Notes under the pieces: generated by a model | Databases searched by the model: none | What the model saw: the letters and a program-made list of their open reading frames with translations, nothing else | What the model was told of the DNA's origin: nothing | Position numbers and translations under genes: made by a program | Shown here: positions 1-10,319 of the stretch, in pieces | Layout of the letters: every line of letters starts with the position of its first letter | How positions within the stretch are numbered: the first letter of the stretch is position 1 | From: Neurospora tetrasperma FGSC 2508 | Lineage: Eukaryota > Ascomycota > Sordariomycetes > Sordariales > Sordariaceae | Reading direction: 5' to 3' | Assembly: GCF_000213175.1 (NCBI RefSeq) | Contig: NW_009799179.1 | Span: forward strand, 4,566,171 to 4,630,170 | Length of the DNA: 64,000 nt

Positions 1-257
1 CCGACAATCCGCAAGACGATATTCAGGCCGAGAACCGCGCTCATCGTCTCGGCCAGACTCGCCCTGTGGAGATTGTCCGGCTCATCAGCAAAGATACCGT
101 CGAAGAGCTGGTTTACAAGGCGTGCCAGAAGAAGCTGGAGCTCGCCAACAAGGTGGTCGGCTGGTCCACGGTGGAGATGTCCCAGTCTGAGATGGAGGCC
201 CAAGTCCGCGCTGCTATCATGAATGGCGGCTCGATCGCAACTCCTCCATCCGACTAG
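1..257 (+). CDS. SNF2-family chromatin remodeller, C-terminal end (partial)
   Basis: Only the last 84 codons are inside the window; the reading frame starts at base 3 and ends at TAG 255-257. The segment opens with the end of the helicase C domain: the helicase motif VI signature AENRAHRLGQT (about bases 30-62), which in SNF2 ATPases carries the arginine finger. It is followed by a typical post-helicase stretch (RPVEIVRLISKDTVEELVY) and a short polar tail. The spacing and the KKLELANKVVG tail resemble Fun30/SMARCAD1-type remodellers, which act on nucleosomes at heterochromatin and DNA breaks. The subfamily is an inference because the diagnostic N-terminal part lies outside the window. No intron is seen in the visible part. 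Confidence 0.85.
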   Translation, partial: DNPQDDIQAENRAHRLGQTRPVEIVRLISKDTVEELVYKACQKKLELANKVVGWSTVEMSQSEMEAQVRAAIMNGGSIATPPSD

Positions 258-1911
258 ATCTCGGGGAGTTTGAGGAAGATCACGAAGTTTTGAGTATTGG
301 GGAACGTGTTTTGTTCAAGATACAAAGTGTTGACGATATGGAGGATATCGGGCATAGATGATACCCAGTGTTCATATGCATAGCATCAGGCGCTATAGAA
401 GTCGTGCGCTGCTGTGTACTTGGTCTAGCATATTTTAGATGATTTAGGATCGCCTTCATGGTTTGTATAGAGGCAACCTGTTCTTGCTTTAGCCTTTTCT
501 CTTTGCTACACAGTTAAGGAGAACAGGTTCAACGGGCCAGACCACAACTTTTGGTGATCCCATATGGTAGTAGCATCAAGATGATAAATGGGAGTTATAT
601 TGGGCCTGTTGAAATCTTGCAGAAGTGGCTGACAACTTCTCTGTGAACATCAAGGGTGGTAACACCTCGTCATACAATGCTTAGTCTTTGGCTCGCTTTC
701 ACATGTCTCGTGGAGAAGTAATGTCGAACGCAAGACTCTGATGGCCCCCTTGTCGTTCGAGGTTTACATAGTCTAAATCCGTGGATGTCATGCGATGACG
801 ATATCCGTCACCCCCGTCACACGTGTCACTGCCGAGGCCATTCCGCACTATAGCGCCAAGGGTCAGTGAGGTGCCTATGTAGTGTAAATCTCAACACCCC
901 ATCGCGAATCAAGCCTAGTTGTGCTTTTCTCGATTATTCCGCTCCTCATCGTGCCAATAATTTCCGTGAACAGCAACAGCTGGACATCTCATCTTCCTCA
1001 ATATTTTAATATCCATGGATCTCATTTCCCATGCTCCATAATCCCCGTCATGAACAATATTCCCAACGGCAGCAAGGGCCGTCGGGCCCTGTTAGGCCCA
1101 AATGTGGGGGAACGAATGGGATTTCAGCGATGCGACGGTAGGGCTTGCTTGAAAATTTGATACCTTTCTTTCACATGCCACGGAAAGCCTGCATTAACTG
1201 ACCTGAGTGGGGAGGCCCTGCCTGAGGAGGATCCAGCAACTGACGTCGGGCACACAGTCCAGTGTCCACCCAGTCCACACACCCATCCCCTTAACTTCCG
1301 GCCAGACTTCCGTTTGCATCTTCTCCCACCGTTCGACGCGCCTGTGAAGAACACCAAACCCGACCCAAAACATGGAATGACACGGACCTGACCCAGTCTG
1401 GTTTTAAGCTTCTTTTTCCTTTTTTTTTTCCCGCAACACATCCCGGACATCTTCATCCGAGCCTTTCGTTTACTTCGTTTCGTGCCATCCAATTTTTGAC
1501 CGCAGGCGACAGGCGAGGAAAACATCCAACGTCCCGTTGTCAGCTGATTGACCTCTAAGACACACACACACACACCGAGACACGACACTCGCTCATTTTT
1601 ATCTACCGAACAACAACGACGTACCTAACCGTACCTACCTACGTAGGCATACCCACTGCCGCCACATCATTCTTCTTCCACGCTCGTTCAACCTCTTTCG
1701 CCGCAACTGACTCAAGTTGCGCATGTTATCGTTTTCTCCTATCGCTTCATCTGCCACCGACAAGTATAAATGAGCGAGATCAGGATATGTTATTGACGCA
1801 GCCGTTTATGCAACACGTCACGCATCACTGCTTGTCCTGAACACTACGGCAGTTTTTTTTTTTTTTTTGTTCTTCTTTTTTCTTTCTTTTTCTATTATTC
1901 ATCTCTTGACA
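258..1911. other. intergenic region upstream of the patatin-family gene
   Basis: No convincing gene on either strand. The right part (about 1550-1911) looks like a fungal promoter/leader: a CA dinucleotide run at 1559-1578, repeated TACCTA units with a short palindrome around 1625-1652, and a T-rich tract (1851-1895) directly before the ATG at 1912. The left part is presumably the 3' UTR of the remodeller gene plus spacer. Confidence 0.5.
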
Positions 1912-4058
1912 ATGGGGTCACTAATACCCACAATATTCATATCATTCTGGAGGATATTTCTAGACATTGTACTCTTCTGGGCAGGTGTGAGTGCTTTGGA
2001 TCCCGTTACGTCCTACAGACCTTCTACCTCAGTTCCCTTGTCTTGACTCGACATTATGTCCCAAGACTTGTTACCCAAAGGGCTGATGATGTCAACGCAT
2101 GTAGACATGACCCAGGCTAATCCCGTCCGCCTAGAAATTCCGTGAATGGTACCGGCGCCGCAACCCGGTCGAGGTCTGGCTCGACGTCCTCCGCAATGCT
2201 TCCGAGTTCGACGAGTGGGAGGAAGCTGCCATCCGGCTCGACACACTCCTCGGCCTCGATTTGTGGCGTAATAGCCCAATCAGCCGGCATTATGATTACA
2301 AATTGATCAACGAGCGGTTGGAGAGCATTGAGGTTGCGCGCGATAACGGCGATGTCAATGCGCTTGTCAACCTTTTGCGCAGCGGTCTCGTTCGAAACCT
2401 TGGTAATATCACGGCACCTAAGCTATACAACAAGAGCTTTGCGGGAACCAAGATTCTGATCGAGGAATATATCACTGCGGTTGCAGAAGTGATCGAGGAG
2501 ATTGGCATGTTACCGACAGTTAGGAGGACCGGAACGAACTATCCCAACAACAGTCTCACACCCGGTTTCAGAGGAGCAAGGCCTGTGAGTCCCGGACTGG
2601 CGAGTTCTGATGATGGCAAAGACAGCGGAAACAGTACGGCAGGTGGTGGAAGTGGCAGCAACACTATGGGTTACATGTCGACACAAATGAAGCTCGATTT
2701 TATCCACGATACCAGACAAGCATTCGGACGGAGCACCCTCGTTTTTCAAGGCGGCGCTATCTTTGGTCTCTGTCATCTCGGTGTCGCCAAGGCACTGTTC
2801 CTGCGTGGCTTGCTCCCGCGAATTATCACCGGGACGGCAACTGGAGCTTTGATCGCTGCCCTTGTAGCTGTTCATACGGAGGAGGAACTGCTGCATGTCT
2901 TGAGTGGTGAAGCCATTGACCTCTCTGCCTTTTCGAGCAAGCTTGGCACTCCCGCCAACGGGGAAGGGAAGGATAAGAGGAATTCATGGTGGACTAATCC
3001 CTGGTCGACTCTAGTACGTAGACTGACTAGGTTCTGGAAAGAAGGCTACTTCCTGGATGTCAAGGTGTTGGAGCACTGCATCAGGTCCAACTTGGGCGAC
3101 CTCACGTTTGAGGAAGCGTATAACCGTAGCAAGAGAGTACTGAACATCACGGTCGCCACGGCTGGACAGGGGGGTGTTCCAACCCTCCTGAACTATCTCA
3201 CAGCTCCCAATGTGGTATGTCGGCATTGCCCTTCAAGGAAGAAATCATCGGCGGTTCAGTTACTGACACAACTCCTTACAGCTAATCTGGACAGCAGCGC
3301 TAGCATCCAACGCCTCATCCTCCTCGCTTTACGGTGACCGAGAAACCAAGATTCTCTGCAAGGACTCTCAGGGCAACATCGTCCCCTGGAAGCCCGCCAA
3401 CACAGTTGACTTCCGCCACTGGACACACGCCTCATACTCGGAGCGCGAATCGCCCCTCCAGCGCATCGCCGAACTCTTCAACGTCAACCATTTCATCGTC
3501 AGCCAAGCGCGGCCCTATTTGATCCCCTTCCTGCAAAGCGACATGCACGGTCCTTCCCTCTTCGAAACCCGCAACAAGACTATGTCGGCAACCGCCTTCC
3601 TTGTCCGCATGATGGGCCTCGAAATCCGCCACCGGCTCAGCCAGCTCGATGCCCTCCGCCTGCTCCCTGCCGGCATCCGTCGTTTCCTTGTGGATGAGCG
3701 CGTCCCAGGAGCGAGCGTGACACTCGTGCCCGAGGTGACGGCCGGCGACTTTATCCGGCTGCTCGAGACACCCACGAAAGAAACGCTCAAGTACTGGATC
3801 CTTCGTGGCGAGCGCAGCGTGTGGCCGGCCGTGGCGGCGCTTAAGATCCGCTGCGCCGTGGAGACGGAACTTGATCGCGCGTATCAGCAGGCGCGTAGGC
3901 TCAAGGCTGGCGGGCTGAGGCGCAAGGCTAGTAGCAGGGGCCCGATGATGTCGGCGCAGTCGGCACCGTCGCCGAATGGAAGCGATCGGGAGCGGTGGGA
4001 GAGGGAGAGGGAGAGGAGGTCGGGAACGGGCAGAGCAAAGACTACTGGTGTTAACTAG
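1912..4058 (+). CDS. patatin-like phospholipase-domain protein, predicted catalytically dead
   Basis: Exons 1912-1986, 2135-3214 and 3282-4058 (643 aa) join in frame; donors are GTGAGT and GTATGT. The protein belongs to the fungal Tgl3/4/5-like patatin family (lipid-droplet acylglycerol lipases or phospholipases). A hydrophobic stretch lies at the extreme N-terminus (about residues 4-24), followed by the family's DUF3336-like region, then the patatin fold. The oxyanion-hole loop is kept (GGAIFGLCHLGV from residue 231), and so is the conserved block NVNHFIVSQ. However the nucleophile elbow reads GTATG, with Ala260 where GxSxG has serine, and the catalytic Asp motif DG[A/S] reads HAS (His434 at bases 3426-3428). 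Both dyad residues are therefore lost while the frame stays open. The last 60 residues are basic and low-complexity. I infer a non-hydrolytic scaffold or regulator of lipid metabolism. A recently inactivated gene cannot be excluded. Confidence 0.85.
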
Positions 4059-5798
4059 TAGTGCAGTGCAATACGTGTCGCTGTTTTCGTTTGTGTTGGT
4101 GGGAAGACAACTTGAAAGCTAAGTCAGGACTTGTGTGTGTGGCCCTTCCGGGTCTGATACTTCAAGTTTACTACATATAGTGATGTGCCCTGTAAATACC
4201 AGACTCAATAAATGCAAAGACCCAGTAATTGCCAGGAAATTCCGTGTCCGATCTATATCAGTATGGCATAGCCTCCACTATAGTGCCATGTGCCCAGCAG
4301 CCAGCAACTCTTTTTTTTCTCCTCAAAAAAAAACAAAAAAAAAACAAAAAAAAAAAAACAAGCGTGTAGTACATCAGCCTCGGCCGACCTTTAACACTGT
4401 CACTCCCGCCGCTCTTCTTCAAATTGACCGGCACGCAGTCCAAGCCGTTATTTCCAACAAACAAATCTCGGCCTTTTTGCTACTCTCACAGATATCATGA
4501 TGCTGTTTCAAAACGCAACACCTGAGGCCGAAAAGGTCTTGGCGGACTTGGCGACATGACCGGCGAGCTCCCGAGCAAGAAAGCCTTGTTGAGTGCTTGT
4601 ACCTCCTGGCCAGTCTTTTATCTTGCTATCAGCGGGTGGAAGCTTGTAAAGAGGTTGAAGCGCTCAAGGGCGCGCTCCACCATCTTGTTGGGTGATGGGA
4701 TAGTTGAATGTGGCAGGCTGGCATTTTGGATGGACACACTCACTCCTCTGCTGAATACATACCTCTAGTGTAGTGTGTAACTTTCTGATTGATACCTGCC
4801 TTTTCTGTCAATGAACGAATCCGAAAAGAATGGATGAGTGAGTGCTTGAAAGGCTTGACTCAGAGAGTCTGAAAGGGGAGCCAGGCTGTTGTTGCATCGT
4901 CAAGGGGGAGGAGCGGGGTTCATGATTCTCGATTGAGCTGTATGTACCTGCACCAAACCGAAGGAAGGGGGGGGAATCCTTACATAGAAATGATCGGCCA
5001 TGCCCATTCAAAGCATCAGAAGGCTCATCTTAGCTATTAAAATGTCGTTCTCTTTTTATCGGATGAATTTGACAAGGATCAGGATTCATTCACTTGACTT
5101 GATCCCAGGCACGGGAGCCAGTCCGAAAAGAGAAGACAGCGGAGACAGCGGGGATATCGACTTTGTCAACGCAAGTATCCGTTTGATAGATGCAGTGATC
5201 GTGATGGATTACAAAGACTGGTTGGTTTCTGATTGTCGAACGGATCGGTATGACCCTGTATATACAAAGGACTACGAATCTTCGTGAGAAAAGGAAACAC
5301 CACCTCGGCATATTTGTTAAGGTTAGTTATAGTTCTTAGTGCCTTTCCCAGCTCCCGAGCCAGATGGCAACCTGCCACTTACGCCAAGTCCATTGCCGGA
5401 ACGGAAAGACACTTCCCCCCTTCAGCTGGCAAGAGATCGATGGCGAGTTCGTTTACTCGTCACCAAACTGAAAAGTTGGTGCAGGGCATACACTACCTCC
5501 TCGACTGGACAAGGCAGCGCGGGCATGTCATATCAAGATGAAGAGAAAGACAAATACACGTAACTTGAATCGAATGAAGAAATAAAAATAAATTTCACTC
5601 ATGTGATCACGGAATTACGGTGCCTGCATGCATGTGCATGGTTGAAGTTTGAGCCTTCTCTTCTCTGTATGTAGTGGAAATGGAAGACGGGGTTGATTGG
5701 GTGCGGAGCCTCGCGGGACTAGCGCAAGATGATGATGTTGAATACCTGGGGTACTGGTTCGGTAAGTTCATTTCTATGTACTTGCCCAATTTGCCTTA
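4059..5798. other. gene-poor spacer after the patatin-family gene
   Basis: No supported gene. It holds the likely 3' UTR of the patatin-family gene (AATAAA at 4207-4212), a decayed transposon end (4176-4235) and an A-rich tract with spaced C residues (about 4325-4360). The short open frames here have no codon-usage or family support. Confidence 0.45.
4176..4235. mobile_element. decayed end of the TA-flanked inverted-repeat element family
   Basis: Bases 4176-4199 match the left terminus of the element at 39306-39652 at 20 of 24 positions, and 3 of the 4 differences are transitions. The match continues loosely into the A-rich part beyond it (AAATGCAAAGACCC against AATGCAAAAAGCCC). I see no clear opposite end nearby, although a weaker second match in the same orientation lies at about 4279-4295. 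It looks like a one-ended relic. A likely poly(A) signal for the upstream gene (AATAAA, 4207-4212) falls inside it. Confidence 0.45.
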
Positions 5799-6250
5799 TG
5801 CTGTGATCGGCTCAAACTTTTCATAGAAAAGTTGTGAGGGTGTTCAAGGATATTCTACACTAGCAGGGCTGTGCCTAATCCTTTACCAAAGGCGCTTTCC
5901 TTCTTCGAGCGGGCACGGACGCCGATTTGCATTGGCTTTCCCATTCAGAGCGATAGCGCCTTGGCTAGCCTGGTTTGCAGGTTTTCTAACTTTTTTACTC
6001 AAGTACCTTTTTCGAGAGCTTGGACCAGCTTAGCCAAGCTTTGGAATCCTCAAATTTAATTGGTCCTTTCACAACTTTTCTACTCAAAACTCACTGAATC
6101 TCAGAAGTAGGGGGGGACCTACTTCTGGCAGAAAAGTTGTCGAGAGTTTGCGAGTTTGAGGTACAATTTCTGCCCCCCCTGTCACCCCCCTGTCACCCAA
6201 GTACCAAAATCTCACAACTTTTCTATGAAAAGTTTGAGCCGATCACAGCA
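5799..6250. mobile_element. MITE-like non-autonomous DNA transposon with 40-bp perfect terminal inverted repeats
   Basis: Bases 5799-5838 and 6211-6250 are perfect reverse complements over 40 bp. The termini read TGCTGTGATCGG... and ...CCGATCACAGCA. The element is flanked by the direct trinucleotide TTA at 5796-5798 and 6251-6253, which fits a 3-bp target-site duplication as made by PIF/Harbinger-type transposases. The interior (372 bp) encodes nothing recognisable. It carries further copies of the subterminal motif AAAAGTTGT in inverted order (about 6070-6082 and 6131-6140) around a 10-bp stem hairpin. The superfamily is inferred from the duplication length and sequence only. Confidence 0.8.
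6102..6127. repeat. 10-bp stem hairpin with G-rich loop inside the MITE
   Basis: CAGAAGTAGG (6102-6111) pairs perfectly with CCTACTTCTG (6118-6127) across a 6-nt GGGGGA loop. It sits between two inverted copies of AAAAGTTGT, so the element has nested symmetry. A C-rich tract follows at about 6173-6198. Confidence 0.7.
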
Positions 6251-9200
6251 TTAATGTTCATGTTCATCCAGCCAGTGATGGCAGGAGCCAAAGCGAGCTT
6301 GACCGAGATCGACGAGCCTGCCGTGGTTGGACTGGGGAATGAACGGTGTTTGTTGTTAACGTTCAGAGAACTTGGAAAAGGTTCCACCTCACTTCTTTGA
6401 TTCTCAGTCGATACAATGACAAAGTCGCTGTGTACTGGATCCCCTTTCCAGTTGGCCGGAGATATCACACAAAAGTACCTATATTCATATCATCCTTATT
6501 TTTCACTTCCTACGTTCCGTCGTCTTTAGTAAGGTCAACTCATATGACAAACCATGGCAGATCCTCCGCAAGGATATCCTTGCACTAAAAGAACCGTACC
6601 TGGATGCATCCACTTTTCAGCTGCCACCTCCAGGATCGGCAAATTTTTCAGCAAAAATCGATATGGAAGAGTTTGAACAACCATGGCCAAGGCTGATTTA
6701 GTCAGTCTTCTCGCGAAGAAGTTGCCGGTATTCTCCAGACATTGAACAACCTGCAAGCTTTTATTTCTTGTACGTACAAAGAACCTGCTGGGCCGGCGCC
6801 TGGAAGTGAATGACCCCATTACGGGCGCCAGATGCTGTTTGATGTACGCTACAGCAAGGGCACAGCGTCTAGCAGGGGGGGTACAACACCAAACAGTAGC
6901 CTAACTGCAGAGCGCGATGCACCCTGAGCTCAAACTTGTGGAGTTGGTGGAGTTAGCGGAGTTGGCAGCTGGAGTTGGCACCCTCCGGGTTCAAGCACCA
7001 ACGACGTTCGGATGATGCCGACATTTCAATATCTGAACCTTACTTCTGTCCTTGACCTGATCTCTAAAAACATAAGAGGTATGAACCAACTATGAAAGGG
7101 CTCAAATTTGGTCGTGGGACCTCTTTCACCAGGCTGTAGATAATACGAGCTGCTCAAGTGGGAAAAGAGTCAGCGGTAGCTCGCAGTGCGTAAGTGTCTT
7201 TTATTTATTTTACATGTGGATAGCAGTAGAGGTATGTATATTTTGGTTTTGTGGTTTTCAAGCTCGTCAAGATATCGACACATCCCGACAACATCGAGCC
7301 AACCGGCTGTCCCCAATTCAGCCTGATAAACATCAGGATCAGGAGCGAGCGAATCATGGAAGCCTCATGTTAAAATTCTTTTGATTCTCATGCGAATTTG
7401 CATCTTGATGGTGCCAGTGAGTGAAACACCAGCTAGGTACACCTTCTGGGTTCCTCCTGCCGGTTGAACATTCTGTAGTGTTCGCCTCCCTCAAGCCTGC
7501 TGGTACCCCTACTCCTCGGGGAATTTGATGGCAAGGGTGTTAGGTTATGACGGACTGTGTCAAATCACAAAAGCTTTGTTGTCAACACAGCCGACAGGAT
7601 ACTACAACACCATTACCACAAGTGATGGCATGCTGCGCGAGGGTCCCTGGTAAGTCCTGGGAGCTAAGGTCTCTGCAGGAGATCCAGGATGGCGTGAAAA
7701 GTTCTTGGCTTACCACTTCCGGCCTGCTTTCAGTTGAAGCTTCATAACTGTCGAGACTGTCTGGGGCGCCCGCGGGGGAAGGGGGGTTGGGTTTGCAAAA
7801 AGCAACTATTGTCGTTGCGACATTGTACCTGTGCCCGAAGATCGTCCCCGGTTCATCAGGTCCAAGATCGCAATACCGTAGTGTAGTAGCCTACCTGACA
7901 AGGAAGGGTGATTAGTTGGTTGTGAACGGCTGCTATACTCATATTTATCTCAGCTATCCGAAATCTGGGTTCAGTTCAATGAATGTTCGCCGCGGCCAAT
8001 GGGTTCTTTTTCTTTTCGTGATGATTACATTAGCTTGACTGTTTAGGAGACTGGAACCAAATCCATTGGAGACAAGATATTATGATGAATGGGCTAACTG
8101 GGAGGCCATTCTCTTGATCGTCCCCCTCCTAAACTCCCAGTCCCACACACACTTCTATCACGTACCTCTCCCCGCAACGCCATTTCCGCCCCGGGCAACG
8201 TTATGCTTGACAATTACACTTTAACCCGCTCAAAATCGAAATTCGAATGTTCAACGCGTTCATTCACAAGGGCCCATACGCATATAATAGCTAATCTCAA
8301 TTCTTTCACATAATGACGCCCAAATCTTCGACAGTTTCTAGTTGAAGGTCGATTCGCTATCTATGACTGGACCATGCAAAGTCCTTTCGATCTACAAAGC
8401 GTCACATTCGATCGACCAACGCATGTCGAAGCATGTGAAGGACCATCAACTGAACATTTGACAAAGCCACGGAAATGCAAATTGGCAAAGCCAAGCTGAG
8501 CTAAGTCACCATAGCAGCGCAGTTTGTCTTCAACAGCTGAATCAACAGGGCGGTAGGTGTGGTACTCATGTAATGGCAGCAATAACAGCTTGAGAAATAC
8601 GGCGAGTGCGTCCATACCTCACAAATCGGTACTTGGGCACTCTTCTGTTGACATCGCCCAGACATCCCCGGGAAACTCACAGGAAATGGTTTCGCTCCAA
8701 AGACCCTGGCGACCACGCTTTCCGGCAAACACCTTCTATTGCAAATAACACGCTTGATGCACTGCCCCGACCTTCTTGATCTCCCTACTCGATCTCCCTA
8801 CTCGATCACCCCCCTTCTCTCCTTTTTTTCCCTCTTCCCCTTCTTCACTTCCCGCTGACTACGTTTGCGAGCGCGCCGAACGCTCATCTCGAGTCTTGTT
8901 CCTGTTTACGCAAGCTGCTCGGGTCGGGGGTGCTGGACCTGGACGTAGCAATAAACACAAGGTTAGTCACACAGAAGGTACCCCTGCCTCCACTGCCTCC
9001 CCTGCCTCGAGGTACCTATATAGATGCGCCTCTCTACTCCCCTTATCAAAAGTCCATAAAGACCCCATACCTCCTCTTCATCCCCCGCCATTACTTTTTG
9101 ACATCATATATTCTTTCCGTCTTGATCTTTTCTTTACTTCAGCGGTAGGCTCACTTCGTTGCCGACGACATCTACGCTCCCAACCTTCGAAACCGTACCT

Positions 9201-9632
9201 GTTACCTGTCGTTGATGCTCTCGGACTGCCCCGCTTGTTGACAAGGCATGGTTAAACTTTCCCCGTTCCCTTCAAACTCTAGCAACCTGGACACTCTACT
9301 TTCTCGTTCAATTAGCCCCCCCAATTTACCACGGATGGCAGTTGCCCGGCAGAGTTTCGTTGCTGACTGTTGTAGACCCGAATTTCCAACTAAGACAGAT
9401 CACTGTTCTTATGAACCTTCCAAACGCTTGAGCACTCCCACATTGTTGCCCGCATCGTCGTCTATCCAGGATCACTACCCCATCATCCAGCTCCATACCA
9501 CCTTCATGGCCATACAACTGTACACCACCCTCACATACAACACCGTTTACCGAACGGAATAACACCCCGTTCTAACCACTGCTCCCATTGAGCATCACCT
9601 CGTCAACACCTTCTCGACGCAACACCAGCACA
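6251..9632. other. gene-poor region with possible gene remnants
   Basis: No intact gene is supported. Between about 6290 and 6720 there are runs with coding-like composition in different frames, for example a 50-codon open stretch ending at 6698 that contains the residues DKPWQILRKDILALKEPYLD. They may be a broken gene next to the MITE, but no family is recognised. A GGAGTTG-type low-complexity run lies at about 6940-6980. From about 8780 to 9630 the plus strand becomes strongly CT-rich, typical of a fungal leader, and it contains a short tandem of GATCTCCCTACTC units (about 8778-8804). Confidence 0.4.
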
Positions 9633-10319
9633 ATGCGCTCTTCATTGGGCTCCCAGTCCGCTGCCAGCGATAGCTGGACGTCGATCAAACTGTATACAAG
9701 CTACCACACCAAGGACAGATCACTTGAATACAACGATGACAACGAATCATCAGCCCAAGTTGCCAGTATACCCTCCTCCAGTTACAGCGGCGACTTGGCG
9801 TCCGATATTGCACAATGTGACCTCGTCACTGGCGCTCGTGAGATGCCCTATCGCGCTAGATCTCACGGATGCTCAACGGAGACCGCAAGCTCGGACCAGA
9901 CCTTCTTTGCCGACGAGGTCATGGATCGCCAGGAAACCGTAGCTACAACTCCACCTCTGGCAACTAGCCAGTCCCTTCCCAAAGGCCCTTCTCTCACTGC
10001 ATCGGTCCTAGGGCAATACAGTGAGGTAACGGCCCAGCCCTACGTTGGCAACATACCCAGCTGGATTGAGGGCGCCGGCTTCGTTGGTCGGCTTGCCAGA
10101 CCTGTGGTGTCCGAAAATCCTCCGACCACAAAGCCTCCCAAGTCCAAGCAAAGCATTTCGAGCAGCGTCGGATCTGACTGGGCGTATGTTCCCTCGTCCC
10201 CGGAGCAGGCGAGCCTGATTGCGGGTTCAGGCGGATGGTGCGGGGAGCCAGATGGCAGACATCTCCCTCGAGTCTCGACCCTCGACCTGTTTGAGGACCC
10301 TATGCCTCTTCCTGCTTGA
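9633..10319 (+). CDS. hypothetical Ser/Thr/Pro-rich protein
   Basis: A single open frame of 228 codons from the first ATG (9633) to TGA (10317-10319), with no intron needed. It is preceded by a long CT-rich leader. The product is rich in Ser, Thr, Pro and Asp/Glu and has no signal peptide, membrane segment or known domain. Recognisable patches are two Ser-Asp-Trp contexts (SDSWTSIKLYTSYH near the start and VGSDWAYVPSSP near residue 190) and an acidic C-terminus (LDLFEDPMPLPA). The composition suggests an intrinsically disordered protein. Codon choice is like the neighbouring genes (C-ending codons preferred), which supports a real gene. I cannot assign a function. Confidence 0.6.
   Translation: MRSSLGSQSAASDSWTSIKLYTSYHTKDRSLEYNDDNESSAQVASIPSSSYSGDLASDIAQCDLVTGAREMPYRARSHGCSTETASSDQTFFADEVMDRQETVATTPPLATSQSLPKGPSLTASVLGQYSEVTAQPYVGNIPSWIEGAGFVGRLARPVVSENPPTTKPPKSKQSISSSVGSDWAYVPSSPEQASLIAGSGGWCGEPDGRHLPRVSTLDLFEDPMPLPA

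Noticed and set aside
1124-1588. 154-codon open frame on the minus strand upstream of the patatin-family gene
   Set aside because: Low-complexity Lys/Arg/Gly composition caused by CT-rich leader DNA and a CA repeat; no family resemblance.
4315-4365. A-rich tract with regularly spaced C, possibly a retroposon poly(A) tail
   Set aside because: No reverse-transcriptase remnant, no target-site duplication and no spliced gene copy next to it.
8776-9562. Two open frames of 159 and 104 codons upstream of the hypothetical gene
   Set aside because: Composition (Ser/Pro/Leu) is what a CT-rich leader gives by chance. They could be upstream frames in a leader but are not supported as proteins.
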